NCBI GenBank assembly: GCA_001785355.1
Contig: MFTQ01000006.1
Span: 1 to 46,063, forward strand
Length of the DNA stretch: 46,063 nt
Reading direction: 5' to 3'
Origin: Candidatus Nomurabacteria bacterium RIFCSPHIGHO2_01_FULL_41_71
GTDB taxonomy: Bacteria > Patescibacteriota > Minisyncoccia > Phycocordibacterales > UBA9973
The translations under genes and the position numbers were made by a program. Position 1 is the stretch's first letter. Each line of letters opens with the position of its first letter. Of the stretch, positions 18,147 to 27,362 are shown in pieces. Below the pieces are notes generated by a model, which saw nothing but the letters and a program-made list of their open reading frames with translations, had not been told where the DNA came from and made no database searches.

Positions 18147-19176
18147 CAAAAAGCTTCCAAAAAGCGAGATAAAAATAGAAGGAGAACTGGAGACTGATTT
18201 GTTTGAAACTTATTTCGGCAAAGCACTCCGAAAAATCGGCCAGACACTGGAACTAGATGGATTTAGAAAAGGTAAAATACCCGAGAATGTTATCCTTTCC
18301 AAAGTACCGGAAATCCGCATTCTGGAAGAAATGGCGGAGCTTGCCCTCTCTGAACACTATCCGAAAATAATCGAGTTGGAGAATTTGGATCCGATCGGGC
18401 GACCGGATATCGCGATTACAAAATTAGCGCGCAAGAATCCGCTTGGATTCAAGATCAAAGTAGTGGTAATGCCGGAGATAAAACTTCCCGATTATAAAAA
18501 AATTGCCAAGAAAATTGTGGACGATATCTCGCCCACCGAAAAAGAGACCGCGGTATCGGATGAAGAACTGGAAAACACTATTGTGGATATTAGAAAATCC
18601 AGAGCGCCTAAAAAACACATCACAAACCCCGATTTGGAGACGTCGGACGTCTCCAACTTGCCCGAATTCAACGACGAATTTGTAAAATCTCTTGGGTCAT
18701 TTACAGACATAGAAGACTTTAAGATTAAACTGCGAGAAAATATAAAACTGGAAAAACAAAATCAAGCAAAAGAAAAAACTCGGTTAAAAATAATTGAAGA
18801 AATAATAGAAAAGAGCGAACTCGAAGTGCCGGATATTTTGATCGAGATTGAACTCGACAAGATTTTATACCGGATGGAGTCCGACATCACCCAAATGGGA
18901 CTCCAATTTGAAGACTATTTAAAACACTTAACCAAAACAAAAGAAGACTTGAGAAAAGACTTCAGAAATGACGGCGAAAAGAAAGCCAAACTCACCTTAA
19001 TCCTAAACGAAATAGCCAAAGTGGAAAAAATAATAGCCGACGAAAAGCAAGTAGCGCGCGAAGTCGCCCAAATTCTAGAACACTATAAAGAAGCCGACCC
19101 CGATCGCGCCCGAGCGCATGCCGAAGAAGTCCTCACCAACGAAAAAATATTTCAGTTTTTGGAGAGTCAAACTTAA
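18133..19176 (+). CDS. tig: Trigger factor lacking the PPIase domain
   Basis: 347 residues against about 430 for the family. A ribosome-bound chaperone for nascent chains. The N-terminal ribosome-binding domain carries GFRKGKIP (43-50). The C-terminal arms begin at LPEFNDEFVKSLGSFTDIEDFK (about 176) and run to the end. Only about 40 residues separate the two, so the FKBP-type prolyl isomerase domain is missing. A perfect palindrome (18634-18656) encodes residues 168-175 at exactly that junction. The start overlaps the preceding gene by 14 bases. Confidence 0.92.
   Translation: MQYTNKKLPKSEIKIEGELETDLFETYFGKALRKIGQTLELDGFRKGKIPENVILSKVPEIRILEEMAELALSEHYPKIIELENLDPIGRPDIAITKLARKNPLGFKIKVVVMPEIKLPDYKKIAKKIVDDISPTEKETAVSDEELENTIVDIRKSRAPKKHITNPDLETSDVSNLPEFNDEFVKSLGSFTDIEDFKIKLRENIKLEKQNQAKEKTRLKIIEEIIEKSELEVPDILIEIELDKILYRMESDITQMGLQFEDYLKHLTKTKEDLRKDFRNDGEKKAKLTLILNEIAKVEKIIADEKQVAREVAQILEHYKEADPDRARAHAEEVLTNEKIFQFLESQT
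18634..18656. repeat. REP-like palindrome inside tig (variant of family B)
   Basis: Arms TTGGAGACGT (18634-18643) and ACGTCTCCAA (18647-18656), loop CGG. The inner AGACGTCGGACGTCT matches the family B palindromes near 42-43 kb; only the outer arm differs, with compensating changes. Read in frame as LETSDVSN. Confidence 0.8.
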
Positions 19177-19181
19177 ACAGC

Positions 19182-19205
19182 ATTAGCGCGCAGTCGCGCG
19201 CTAAT
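19182..19205. terminator. Hairpin between convergent tig and pyrB
   Basis: Perfect 10-bp arms ATTAGCGCGC and GCGCGCTAAT with a 4-nt loop. It sits between the tig stop and the pyrB stop and is GC-rich at its core. Short T-poor tails on both sides make it an imperfect but likely bidirectional terminator. Confidence 0.6.
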
Positions 19206-19218
19206 TAAGATAAAATTA

Positions 19219-20145
19219 CTACATTCCCATTGAATATAAAAGTAATGCCATTCGCACATATAATCCGTTTTGAGCTTGATCAAAATAAAGAGCGTTGGGT
19301 AGAGCATCTACCCCAAGCTCTATCTCATCGATTCTCGGAAGCGGATCCAAAATCATGGTTTTACTCCCCTCCACCAATTTTCGGGTAATTACAAAATCCC
19401 TGCGATATTTTTCGAATTCGTTTTTATCTTTAAACCTTTCCTCCTGTAAACGGTTGGCGTAAAAAATATCGTAGTCCTGCCATCTATCTAAATTAGATAT
19501 AACTTCAAATCTGGCTCCTCGCTTTTCCAAATCCTTCAAAAATTCGGGCAAGGGCGCTAGGGCCTCTGAGCACACAAAAGTGAAACGATTATTTTTATAG
19601 TGGGTGAGCAACAGAGCTAAACTTCTGATTGTGCGCGAATGTTTCGGGTCAAAACCGAAGGCAATATTCAAATCGTCCAACCGGCCGAGACGCTTTTTAA
19701 TCGTGTACAAATCCAAAACAGCCTGGGTCGGATGCTCGTTGCCTCCGTCACCCGCATTTATGACCGGTTTTTTTGCGACTTCGGCGGCTAGAGAAACCGA
19801 TCCGGCTCGGGGGTGTCGCATCACCATGAGATCAGCGTAACTCAAAATCATTCTGGCCGTATCTTCTATGCTTTCACCCTTATGAACCGAGAAATCTAGG
19901 GCAGCATTTTCGGCTGAAATTATTTGCGCGCCAAGTTTGAGCGCGGCAGCTGAAAAAGACAAACGGGTGCGGGTTGAAGGCTCAAAGAATATGCAGGCTA
20001 CGATTTTATTTGTCAAAAGTTTTTTTACCTCGCCGCTCTTGCATTCTTTTTCCATCACTTCGGTTCTCTGGAGAATATTTTCCAAATCTTCTTTATTGAA
20101 TTGACCGGCAGTCAGTATATGCTTCACACTTGTATTTATCGCCAT
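19219..20145 (-). CDS. pyrB: Aspartate carbamoyltransferase catalytic chain
   Basis: 308 residues. Joins carbamoyl phosphate and aspartate. Motifs: FFEPSTRTRLSF (carbamoyl phosphate), HKGESIEDT, VMRHP, INAGDGGNEHPTQAVLDLYTI and DPLPRIDEI. No regulatory subunit gene (pyrI) is adjacent. It starts 5 nt after carB and is the last gene of pyrC-carA-carB-pyrB. Confidence 0.96.
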   Translation of the reverse strand: MAINTSVKHILTAGQFNKEDLENILQRTEVMEKECKSGEVKKLLTNKIVACIFFEPSTRTRLSFSAAALKLGAQIISAENAALDFSVHKGESIEDTARMILSYADLMVMRHPRAGSVSLAAEVAKKPVINAGDGGNEHPTQAVLDLYTIKKRLGRLDDLNIAFGFDPKHSRTIRSLALLLTHYKNNRFTFVCSEALAPLPEFLKDLEKRGARFEVISNLDRWQDYDIFYANRLQEERFKDKNEFEKYRRDFVITRKLVEGSKTMILDPLPRIDEIELGVDALPNALYFDQAQNGLYVRMALLLYSMGM

Positions 20146-20150
20146 AAATA

Positions 20151-23100
20151 TTATTCTTCTCCCAAATATTCTTTGTAAGATTTTATTTTGAGGCCTTGAA
20201 GGCCATAGCTCCCAAGGGCTTTGATAAAGGCGCGGGCAAGATGAAGATCGGTAAAGAGCGGTAGTTCTTTGTCCACCGCCGCCCTTCTGATACGAAATCC
20301 ATCAGTGGCGGCGCTCCCCGGCCTTTCTGTTCTTTTCCTGTCACCTTCAGCTCTGCTCAAGTTTACCACAAAAGCGATTTGCCTTCTATCTATCACCAAA
20401 AGCGCCGAAGGTGAGCCTTGATACGCTTTGAAGACCTTGGTACATACAATTTTCTGATTACGCAAAAACTCCGCCGTGTGATCGGTGGCAAAAATTTTGT
20501 AGCCCAGATTTTCCAAAAGTCTCCCGGTCTCAATAAATTTAGCTTTGTTCAAATCGCCTCCGAGCGAGAGAAGAACATTTTTATTCTTGAAGTCAAATTT
20601 GTGTGCGCTAAAAATTGACTTGAGTATGGCTTCGTCGTAATCATCGCCAAAAGCGGCCACCTCTCCAGTCGAAGACATTTCAACGCGGAGAATCGGGTCG
20701 GCTCCCAACAGACGAGCAAAAGAAAATTGCGGAGACTTCACCAACACACTCTTTGGATAGGCAAAAAGATGCTTTTTCGCCAGACCAAAGAAACTCTGCA
20801 CCACAACTTCCGGGAAGTTCACGTTCATCGCCTTTGAGAGAAAAGGAAATGTCCGGCTGGCGCGCAGATTTACTTCGATCACATACGGATGATTGTCCTT
20901 GACCAAAAACTGAATATTGAAAGGCCCGGTAATATTGAGCTCGCGGGCAATCTTTTTTGAAATGCGTCGCAACTGAAACTCTGTGGACGCGTACACGCGC
21001 TGACTGGGATATACGATAGTGGCGTCGCCGGAATGCACTCCAGCATTTTCTACATGTTCGGAGATGCCGTAAACGATAAGCTCTCCATTCTGGGCCACCG
21101 CGTCAAACTCAAGCTCTTTGGCATTCTCGATATATTTTGAAATTGTAACCGGGTATTCTGGGGAAAGCACTGCCGCTTTTTTGATAAAATCAAGTAATTG
21201 AAGCCTGTTGTAACATACCCGCATGGCCGAACCGGAGAGCACATACGAAGGACGCACCAGAATCGGATAACCCTCTTTCTCCGCGAATTCTTCCGCCTCG
21301 GTCATGTGGGTGAAGCTCTGCCAAACCGGTTGGCGAATAAAAAGCTTGTCCAAAAGAGCGGAGAATTTATTTCTGTCCTCGGCTCGATCAATATTTTTCG
21401 CCTGGGTGCCCAAAATATGGAACCCTTCCCGGAATATCTTTTCGGCAAGATTGTTCGGGCGCTGGCCACCGACAGAAATTATTACCCCGCCTGGATTTTC
21501 AAATTCATAAATGTCAGCCACCGTCTCGAAAGAAATATTCTCGAAATACAGCCGATCTGACATATCGTAATCAGTGGAGACCGTTTCCGGATTGCAATTT
21601 ATGATGATAGATTTCCGGCCATACTTCCGGAGAGCCAGAGCGACATTCACCGCCGACCAGTCGAATTCCACCGAGGATCCGATATGATACGGCCCACTTC
21701 CCAAGACAAGTATCCCTTTTTTCCCGAGCGGCAAAGCGTCATGATGCGAGCCATGATATGTAAGGTAGAGATAATTCGTTTCCGCGGGAAATTCTCCGGC
21801 CAGAGTATCTATATTGAACACAGATGGCAAAATTTTTAATTTTTTTCTTAAATTCCTGATTTCAAACTCTGTTCTGCCGCATAATTTACCGATTTTTTTG
21901 TCAGAAAAACCAACCTGCTTCAGTTCTATTAAAAACTCTCTGCTTAAATTTTTTCCTCTCCGCCCGCGGCCCTGCCGACGAAAACGGATTTCGACCTCAA
22001 CAATATTTTGTATGCGATAGAGAAACCAGGGATCAATGCCGGTAATTTTGTGAATTTCCCTTACACTCATTCCAGACCGCATACTCTCGGCCACGGCGAA
22101 AACTCTCCTAGGGGTGGGTATACGCAGAAACTTTTTTGTTTCAGCCACACTTTCAAAACCATTGTCTGTCACGCCCTCAATCGCTCCCGTCTGCATCCGC
22201 ACCGCTTTCTGCAAAGCCTCCTCGAAAGAGCGACCGATGGCCATCACTTCGCCCACCGATTTCATGGCTGAACCGATCTCTTCCACCGCGCCTTTGAACT
22301 TTTGTAAATCCCAACGCGGCATTTTAACCACAATATAATCCAGAGAGGGTTCGAAAAAGCTCTGTGTGATTTTGGTGATCTTATTCTTAATTTGAAGAAG
22401 ACTTTTGCCGAGGGCAAGCTTCGCCGCCACGTAAGCCAAGGGGTAGCCGGTCGCCTTTGAAGCCAGCGCGCTTGAACGAGACAGGCGTGCGTTCACTTCA
22501 ATAACAAAATAATCCAGTTTCCCGTTTACCGGCTTTGGGTTGAGCGCGAACTGCACGTTACACTCTCCCACTATCTTCAGACTCTCCACTATTTTTATGC
22601 TTGCCTCCCGCAGGCCGTGATACTCGGCGTTGTTTAGGGTTTGGCTTGGCGCCACCACTATCGAGTCACCAGTGTGAATTCCAAGAGGATCAAGATTTTC
22701 CATGTTGCAAACCGTAACCGTATTACCATACCGGTCGCGGACCACTTCATATTCTATCTCCTTAAAGTGATGTAAATATTTCTCGATCAAGACCTGCGGA
22801 GAAAGCGCCAACGCACCGGAAACTATTTTTTCGAGCTCCGCTCCATTATAAGCCACTCCTGACTTCTGCCCACCTAGAGCAAAAGCGGCTCGCACCATAA
22901 GCGGGAAACCGATTTTCTCAGCCACCTCTTTCGCCGCGGAGACGCTGGTGGCTGCACCCGAAGACGGCACCGGCACACCAATTTTCTTTAGATGTTTCGC
23001 GAATTTCTCTCTGTCCTCGGTGAGTCCGATAGCCTCTATCGGTGTGCCAAGAATTTCCACTCCATATTTTTTGAAAATTCCCCTCCGGGCAAGCGAGAAA

Positions 23101-23390
23101 CCGCAATTTAGCGCTGTCTGTCCGCCGAAAGAAAGAAGTGCCGCGTCCGGTTTTTCTTTTTGAATAACTTTTTCAACGAAATAATCAGAAACAGGCAAGA
23201 AATAAACCTCGTCGGCCAGGTCCTTGGAAGTCTGATAGGTGGCAATATTCGGGTTTATTAAAATTACCTTGATATTTTCTTCTCGCAAAGCCTTGATGGC
23301 TTGACTGCCGGAGTAATCAAACTCGCCCGCCTCGCCTATTTTGAGCGCTCCACTTCCCAACACAAGTATTTTTTTAAATTTATTGCTCAT
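20151..23390 (-). CDS. carB: Carbamoyl phosphate synthase large subunit
   Basis: 1079 residues, full length. Makes carbamoyl phosphate from bicarbonate, ammonia and two ATP. Two homologous halves start LVLGSGALKIGEAGEFDYSG and LVLGSGPYHIGSSVEFDWSA; each has an ATP-grasp domain (LLSFGGQTALNCG; ISVGGQRPNNLAEK). An oligomerisation segment and a C-terminal MGS-like allosteric domain (about 930-1079) are present. The stretch RAEGDRKRTERPGSAATDG in the latter is a longer loop than usual. It overlaps carA by 11 bases. Confidence 0.96.
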   Translation of the reverse strand: MSNKFKKILVLGSGALKIGEAGEFDYSGSQAIKALREENIKVILINPNIATYQTSKDLADEVYFLPVSDYFVEKVIQKEKPDAALLSFGGQTALNCGFSLARRGIFKKYGVEILGTPIEAIGLTEDREKFAKHLKKIGVPVPSSGAATSVSAAKEVAEKIGFPLMVRAAFALGGQKSGVAYNGAELEKIVSGALALSPQVLIEKYLHHFKEIEYEVVRDRYGNTVTVCNMENLDPLGIHTGDSIVVAPSQTLNNAEYHGLREASIKIVESLKIVGECNVQFALNPKPVNGKLDYFVIEVNARLSRSSALASKATGYPLAYVAAKLALGKSLLQIKNKITKITQSFFEPSLDYIVVKMPRWDLQKFKGAVEEIGSAMKSVGEVMAIGRSFEEALQKAVRMQTGAIEGVTDNGFESVAETKKFLRIPTPRRVFAVAESMRSGMSVREIHKITGIDPWFLYRIQNIVEVEIRFRRQGRGRRGKNLSREFLIELKQVGFSDKKIGKLCGRTEFEIRNLRKKLKILPSVFNIDTLAGEFPAETNYLYLTYHGSHHDALPLGKKGILVLGSGPYHIGSSVEFDWSAVNVALALRKYGRKSIIINCNPETVSTDYDMSDRLYFENISFETVADIYEFENPGGVIISVGGQRPNNLAEKIFREGFHILGTQAKNIDRAEDRNKFSALLDKLFIRQPVWQSFTHMTEAEEFAEKEGYPILVRPSYVLSGSAMRVCYNRLQLLDFIKKAAVLSPEYPVTISKYIENAKELEFDAVAQNGELIVYGISEHVENAGVHSGDATIVYPSQRVYASTEFQLRRISKKIARELNITGPFNIQFLVKDNHPYVIEVNLRASRTFPFLSKAMNVNFPEVVVQSFFGLAKKHLFAYPKSVLVKSPQFSFARLLGADPILRVEMSSTGEVAAFGDDYDEAILKSIFSAHKFDFKNKNVLLSLGGDLNKAKFIETGRLLENLGYKIFATDHTAEFLRNQKIVCTKVFKAYQGSPSALLVIDRRQIAFVVNLSRAEGDRKRTERPGSAATDGFRIRRAAVDKELPLFTDLHLARAFIKALGSYGLQGLKIKSYKEYLGEE

Positions 23391-24453
23391 TTTTTTTATA
23401 TTTTAGCAATCCTGCTTTTCTTAAAAAGAAATCAAACACAAAATCGGTGTCTAGCGGACCGGGACTGGCTTCTGGATGGAACTGCACGGACATAAACGGC
23501 TTCGATTCGTGGATGATACCTTCGTTTGTGCCGTCATTCGCATTGTAAAACCACTCCTTAAACCCTTTTGGGATTTTCTTTACCGCAAAGCCGTGGTTTT
23601 GGGTTGTTAAATAACATTTTTTTGTATCGTGCTCCACTACGGGCTGATTTTGACTCCGATGGCCAAACTTGAGTTTGTAAGTGGTGCCACCTAGGGCAAG
23701 AGCTAAAATCTGGTTACCCAAACAAATACCCAACGTAGGGATATTTTTCTTTATTATTTTTTTTACATTGTCGATAGTTTTCTTTGCCATTTTCGGGTCT
23801 CCAGGTCCATTTGATATTAAAACTCCGTCAAATGGAAAGTCGAATTTCGAAACATCGCTATCCCAGGGCACAACCATTACTTTCAAACCCCTTAATAAAA
23901 GTCTGCTAATAATATTTTTCTTTTCCCCGCAGTCTATAATCACTATAGTTTTTTTGCCTTCTCCGAATGACAAAACTTCTTTCGTGCTCACATCAACCAC
24001 CAAATTCCGAAGATTTGGATCTTTAAATTTAATATTATTCTCCCCGACAGATATCTTGCCGAGCATTACACCTTCTTGCCTTAACTTTTGAGTAAGAAGC
24101 CTGGTATCTTTAATTTCCAACAAGGGCACTCCTTGATCTTTAAACCATTTTTCCAGAGTCATAACGCTCATATGATGTGAAGGTGTATCTATATAGCTAG
24201 ACACTATGAGTCCTGAAACCTGAATTTTATCCGATTCCCAATTTTCTTTCTTCGGCACTCCATAATTACCCACCAATGGATATGTCAGAACCAGGATTTG
24301 CCCCCTAAATGACGGATCGGTAAGCATTTCCGGATAACCCACCATGCCGGTGGCGAAGACGACTTCCCCAGCCACGGATTTCCTAACCCCAAAACTTCGC
24401 GCTTCGTATTCGCTTCCGTCTTTCAAAATTAATTTTGCTGTTTTATTTTTCAT
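23380..24453 (-). CDS. carA: Carbamoyl phosphate synthase small subunit
   Basis: 357 residues. The glutaminase subunit that feeds ammonia to CarB. The N-terminal CPSase_sm domain has FATGMVGYPEMLTDPSFRGQI. The class I amidotransferase domain has the nucleophile in LGICLGNQILALALGG and the His/Glu of QFHPEASPGP. It overlaps pyrC and carB by 11 bases each, so translation is probably coupled. Confidence 0.96.
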   Translation of the reverse strand: MKNKTAKLILKDGSEYEARSFGVRKSVAGEVVFATGMVGYPEMLTDPSFRGQILVLTYPLVGNYGVPKKENWESDKIQVSGLIVSSYIDTPSHHMSVMTLEKWFKDQGVPLLEIKDTRLLTQKLRQEGVMLGKISVGENNIKFKDPNLRNLVVDVSTKEVLSFGEGKKTIVIIDCGEKKNIISRLLLRGLKVMVVPWDSDVSKFDFPFDGVLISNGPGDPKMAKKTIDNVKKIIKKNIPTLGICLGNQILALALGGTTYKLKFGHRSQNQPVVEHDTKKCYLTTQNHGFAVKKIPKGFKEWFYNANDGTNEGIIHESKPFMSVQFHPEASPGPLDTDFVFDFFLRKAGLLKYKKNEQ

Positions 24454-25657
24454 ATACTTTGCCTTTTACCACAGTCATAACAACACGCCCAGGGAAACTA
24501 ACCCCTTCAAACGGTGACCATTCGCATTTCGTTTTGAGCATTTCTTTGGTAACTGAAATAGATCTGTTCATGTCCAAAATCGTAAGCGAGCCGACATACC
24601 CCTCTTTGAGTTGGCCGTATCTCTGTGCCGAAAACTGATTGAAAAAATTGCCGGGGTTCTGGGAGCAAACTCTCGCAATTTCTTTCGGAGAAAAATTGTG
24701 TTCTTTCACTAACCAGGTTGTGAAGGGGCCAAAGGTATCAAGCTGGGGCAAGCCGGAGATGCCATTTTCTTTTTCTTCGATGGTATGCGGAGCATGGTCA
24801 GTGGCCAGGAAATCAATCTCACCTCTTCTTAAAGCTTCGATCAAAGCCAGACGGTTTTTTTTAGATTGTCTGATGGGAGGATTCACCTGGAGAAGACTCT
24901 TGTTTGGCTCTTTATCAAAATACAAATGGTGGGGAGCAACTTCGACTGTAACATTCGCACCATGTTTTTTGGCATCTATAATTTTCTCCAGAGCCAGAAT
25001 GGCGGAACAGTGGCAAATTTTCCCGATGAGATTGTATTTTTTAATAAGACGCAAAGCAAAATCCACAGCTGAAATTTCCGCTTCTTTGGGCCGTCGCAGA
25101 GCGTGAGTTGATTGATTTTTATTATCTTCTAAAATATTCGGATCTTCGCAATGAAAACTTATATTTTGCCCTTCGTATTTTGCAAGCGCTGTTTCCAATC
25201 CTCTAAGTGAAGAAAAAAACAGCTCGCCGATTGATTTTCCCATAAAAACTTTGTAGGGGACTTTTTTTGAGAGAGGCTTGGTATCGGGACCAATACCGGC
25301 ATATAAGAGCACGGGGACGGGAGATTTTTGAACCAAACTATTTTTTGCAACATAACTTGCGTCGTCTATGGGAGGAGTTGGATTGTTGGGCATATCGGCA
25401 AAAGCAACCACTCCGCCGTTTATCGCCGCCTCTCCGGCAGTCTTAAAATCTTCTTTGTAATCCTGTGTATGAATCACATCTTCCCTCGCGTGAACATGCA
25501 AATCTATAAATCCCGGGAAAACAAGTTCATCCTTAAAAATAAAATCGGCGTCACCTGTCGGTTCGCCGATTTTATTTATCATTCCGCTTTGGTCAATCTC
25601 TATTCGTCCACGGAAAATCTTGTCCATACTTACGATATTACCTTCTATCGTAAGCAT
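24443..25657 (-). CDS. pyrC: Dihydroorotase
   Basis: 404 residues. Cyclises carbamoyl aspartate to dihydroorotate. Amidohydrolase metal motifs: DLHVHARED, SFHCEDPNI, KICHCSA and DFLATDHAPHT. DMPNNPTPP matches the substrate loop. First gene of the operon; an A/T-only TATATA box at 25664-25669 on minus ends 6 nt before the ATG. The operon stops at dihydroorotate; pyrD, pyrE and pyrF are not in this window. Confidence 0.95.
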   Translation of the reverse strand: MLTIEGNIVSMDKIFRGRIEIDQSGMINKIGEPTGDADFIFKDELVFPGFIDLHVHAREDVIHTQDYKEDFKTAGEAAINGGVVAFADMPNNPTPPIDDASYVAKNSLVQKSPVPVLLYAGIGPDTKPLSKKVPYKVFMGKSIGELFFSSLRGLETALAKYEGQNISFHCEDPNILEDNKNQSTHALRRPKEAEISAVDFALRLIKKYNLIGKICHCSAILALEKIIDAKKHGANVTVEVAPHHLYFDKEPNKSLLQVNPPIRQSKKNRLALIEALRRGEIDFLATDHAPHTIEEKENGISGLPQLDTFGPFTTWLVKEHNFSPKEIARVCSQNPGNFFNQFSAQRYGQLKEGYVGSLTILDMNRSISVTKEMLKTKCEWSPFEGVSFPGRVVMTVVKGKVYEK

Positions 25658-25678
25658 AATTTATATATAAATTTAATC

Positions 25679-25993
25679 TCATACATTGATTAAGATGTTA
25701 GCACTTAAAAAAAGAAAGGCAAGTGGAAAACTCCCAAGTTCAATAATCAATTGCAAAACCATAAATTCATTATTTTTTAGACGAATAATAGCAATTAGAG
25801 CTGTGGGATCTTTAATCACATATCCTTCAGCAAAAACTTTTCTAAGTTTTGAAAGATTATAGATTGCTATTGCGGGACGCTCATAAACAAGAGCAAACTT
25901 AATGGGATTTATAGTTGTCAATTTCGGCTCATGGGTCCCTGGAATTCTCTCTAAAGTTTCTATTCTAATAAAACTCGTAAAAATCTTCAACAT
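25679..25993 (-). CDS. Hypothetical protein between the transposase and pyrC
   Basis: About 104 residues from the ATG at 25993 (a GTG at 26002 would add three). It has a protein-like sequence with a hydrophobic C-terminal segment (LQLIIELGSFPLAFLFLSANIL), but no family is recognised and no -10 box is seen. It lies just downstream of a palindrome flanking the transposase. It may be a degraded or passenger gene, or not expressed. Confidence 0.4.
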   Translation of the reverse strand: MLKIFTSFIRIETLERIPGTHEPKLTTINPIKFALVYERPAIAIYNLSKLRKVFAEGYVIKDPTALIAIIRLKNNEFMVLQLIIELGSFPLAFLFLSANILINV

Positions 25994-26009
25994 GACAAAC
26001 ACTTTGACA

Positions 26010-26032
26010 ACTTGGACATCCGATGTCCAAGT
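26010..26032. repeat. Family A palindrome downstream of RAYT 1
   Basis: Arms ACTTGGACAT and ATGTCCAAGT, loop CCG. A further GACAA/TTGTC pair extends it with a small bulge (26006-26038). Confidence 0.85.
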
Positions 26033-26044
26033 GTTGTCCAGTGG

Positions 26045-26680
26045 TTAATTTTCTAATTCTTTTATCATTTCTTTTCTTAATTTAATATCTTCCAAAGATT
26101 CGACAACAAAATCCTTATATTCTTTTATATTTCTAAATTGTCCCAATATAATATCTGTATTGCAAAGTTTCTCACCTGAAAATTTTCCCAAAAACTCCGG
26201 TAGGCTTGATTTACTCAACTTGGACATCCGATGTCCAAGTTGATCATTTCCATTAATATAAGCACTAAGGTGAAGTAAATATTGGTTTGAATCAATATGT
26301 TTTGATTTAAACTTGCCTTGGAAAAGAACTCCGCTACGTTTGTGTTTATTATTAAAATATTTTGTATATCCATTACCCAACCTTTGCATGAATTTTTCAA
26401 TTCCCTTTTCTTGAATAGGTGTAATTAAAAAATGAAAATGATTTGGATTCAGGCAATAAACGATAAATTGCACAAGGGGTTTCTTTTTTTTATTGGCTTC
26501 TCTAGATTTTTTCTTAAAAGAAAATTCATATATGCTACCAATTGGTTCTGTTTGATTAAAATCAAATAAACTTTCCCAAAAACGGGACAAGTCTTGTTCG
26601 TCCATAAAGATATTTCTCTTGTCGGTTCCGCGATTATAAATATGATAATATTCTCCCACTGTAAATTTTACTTTTCTCAT
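26045..26680 (-). mobile_element. Y1 (HUH) transposase of the RAYT/REP-associated type, copy 1
   Basis: 211 residues. A single-strand DNA transposase fold: N-terminal YYHIYNRGTDKRNIF, the HUH motif as NPNHFHFL (His81, His83), and a catalytic tyrosine candidate in GNGYTKYFNNKHKRSGVLFQGKFK (Tyr105 or Tyr108). TATGAT (26687-26692 on minus) ends 6 nt before the ATG. Family A palindromes lie downstream, upstream and within the gene (residues 146-156), an arrangement expected for a RAYT and its cognate REP. The frame is intact, so it may be active. Confidence 0.9.
26215..26243. repeat. Family A palindrome inside the RAYT 1 gene
   Basis: Perfect 13-bp arms TCAACTTGGACAT and ATGTCCAAGTTGA, loop CCG. 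Read in frame as residues 146-156 (NDQLGHRMSKL). Confidence 0.85.
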
Positions 26681-26691
26681 GTCTTAATCAT

Positions 26692-26720
26692 AGCACTTGG
26701 ACATCGGATGTCTAAGTGCT
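26692..26720. repeat. Family A palindrome upstream of RAYT 1 and clpP
   Basis: Arms AGCACTTGGACAT and ATGTCTAAGTGCT, loop CGG, one mismatch (G-T). It overlaps the RAYT 1 -10 box at one end and abuts the clpP -35 at the other. Confidence 0.8.
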
Positions 26721-26747
26721 TGATTTGGATAAAAAAAAGTGTATTAT
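26720..26747 (+). promoter_or_regulatory. clpP promoter
   Basis: TTGATT (26720-26725), 16-nt spacer, TATTAT (26742-26747). The -10 ends 6 nt before the ATG at 26754. The -35 begins on the last base of a family A palindrome. Confidence 0.6.
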
Positions 26748-26753
26748 TCAAGT

Positions 26754-27362
26754 ATGTTAATTCCAACAGTCATTGAGAAATCCCAGTTTGGCGAGAGGGC
26801 TTATGATATATATTCTCGGCTACTTCGCGAACGGATAATATTTCTTGGCGGGCCCATCGATGATCATACGGCCAACATCATCATCGCCCAACTTTTATTT
26901 CTCGAATCTGAAGATCCTAAAAAGGACATCGCGCTTTATGTCAATTCTCCCGGTGGTTCTGTCACTTCCACCATGGCCATTGTGGACACCATGAATCATG
27001 TACGTCCGGATATTTCTACTTTCTGCGTGGGTCTCGCTGCTTCTGGAGGAGCTATCATCTTGTCCGCCGGTAAAAAAGGTAAAAGATTCATCCTGCCAAA
27101 TGCCGAAGTAATGATTCATCAACCCTTGGGTGGAGTGGAGGGCCAGGCGACGGATATCGCCATCACCGCAAAACATATTCTGAAAACTAGAGACAATCTA
27201 AATAAACTTCTGGCGAAAAACACCGGCAAGTCCCTAACCCAAATAGAGAAAGATGTGGAAAGAGACTTCTTCATGGACGCCGAAGAAGCTAAAAAGTATG
27301 GCCTAATTGACGAAATAGTGACAAAATCAAAAACATCAGTCGCTAAAAACCACGATAATTAA
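26754..27362 (+). CDS. clpP: ATP-dependent Clp protease proteolytic subunit
   Basis: 202 residues from ATG 26754; the start [10 protein letters not shown] is typical. A serine protease chamber that works with Clp ATPases. Catalytic Ser in [11 protein letters not shown], His in VMIHQPLGG, and Asp in [15 protein letters not shown]. The hydrophobic IGF-type contact surfaces look normal. No ClpX or ClpC gene is adjacent. Confidence 0.95.
   Translation: MLIPTVIEKSQFGERAYDIYSRLLRERIIFLGGPIDDHTANIIIAQLLFLESEDPKKDIALYVNSPGGSVTSTMAIVDTMNHVRPDISTFCVGLAASGGAIILSAGKKGKRFILPNAEVMIHQPLGGVEGQATDIAITAKHILKTRDNLNKLLAKNTGKSLTQIEKDVERDFFMDAEEAKKYGLIDEIVTKSKTSVAKNHDN

Noticed and set aside
24443-25700. PyrR-type attenuator before the pyr operon
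   Set aside because: The pyrC start is preceded directly by a -10-like box with no leader, and no anti-terminator or terminator pair is visible.
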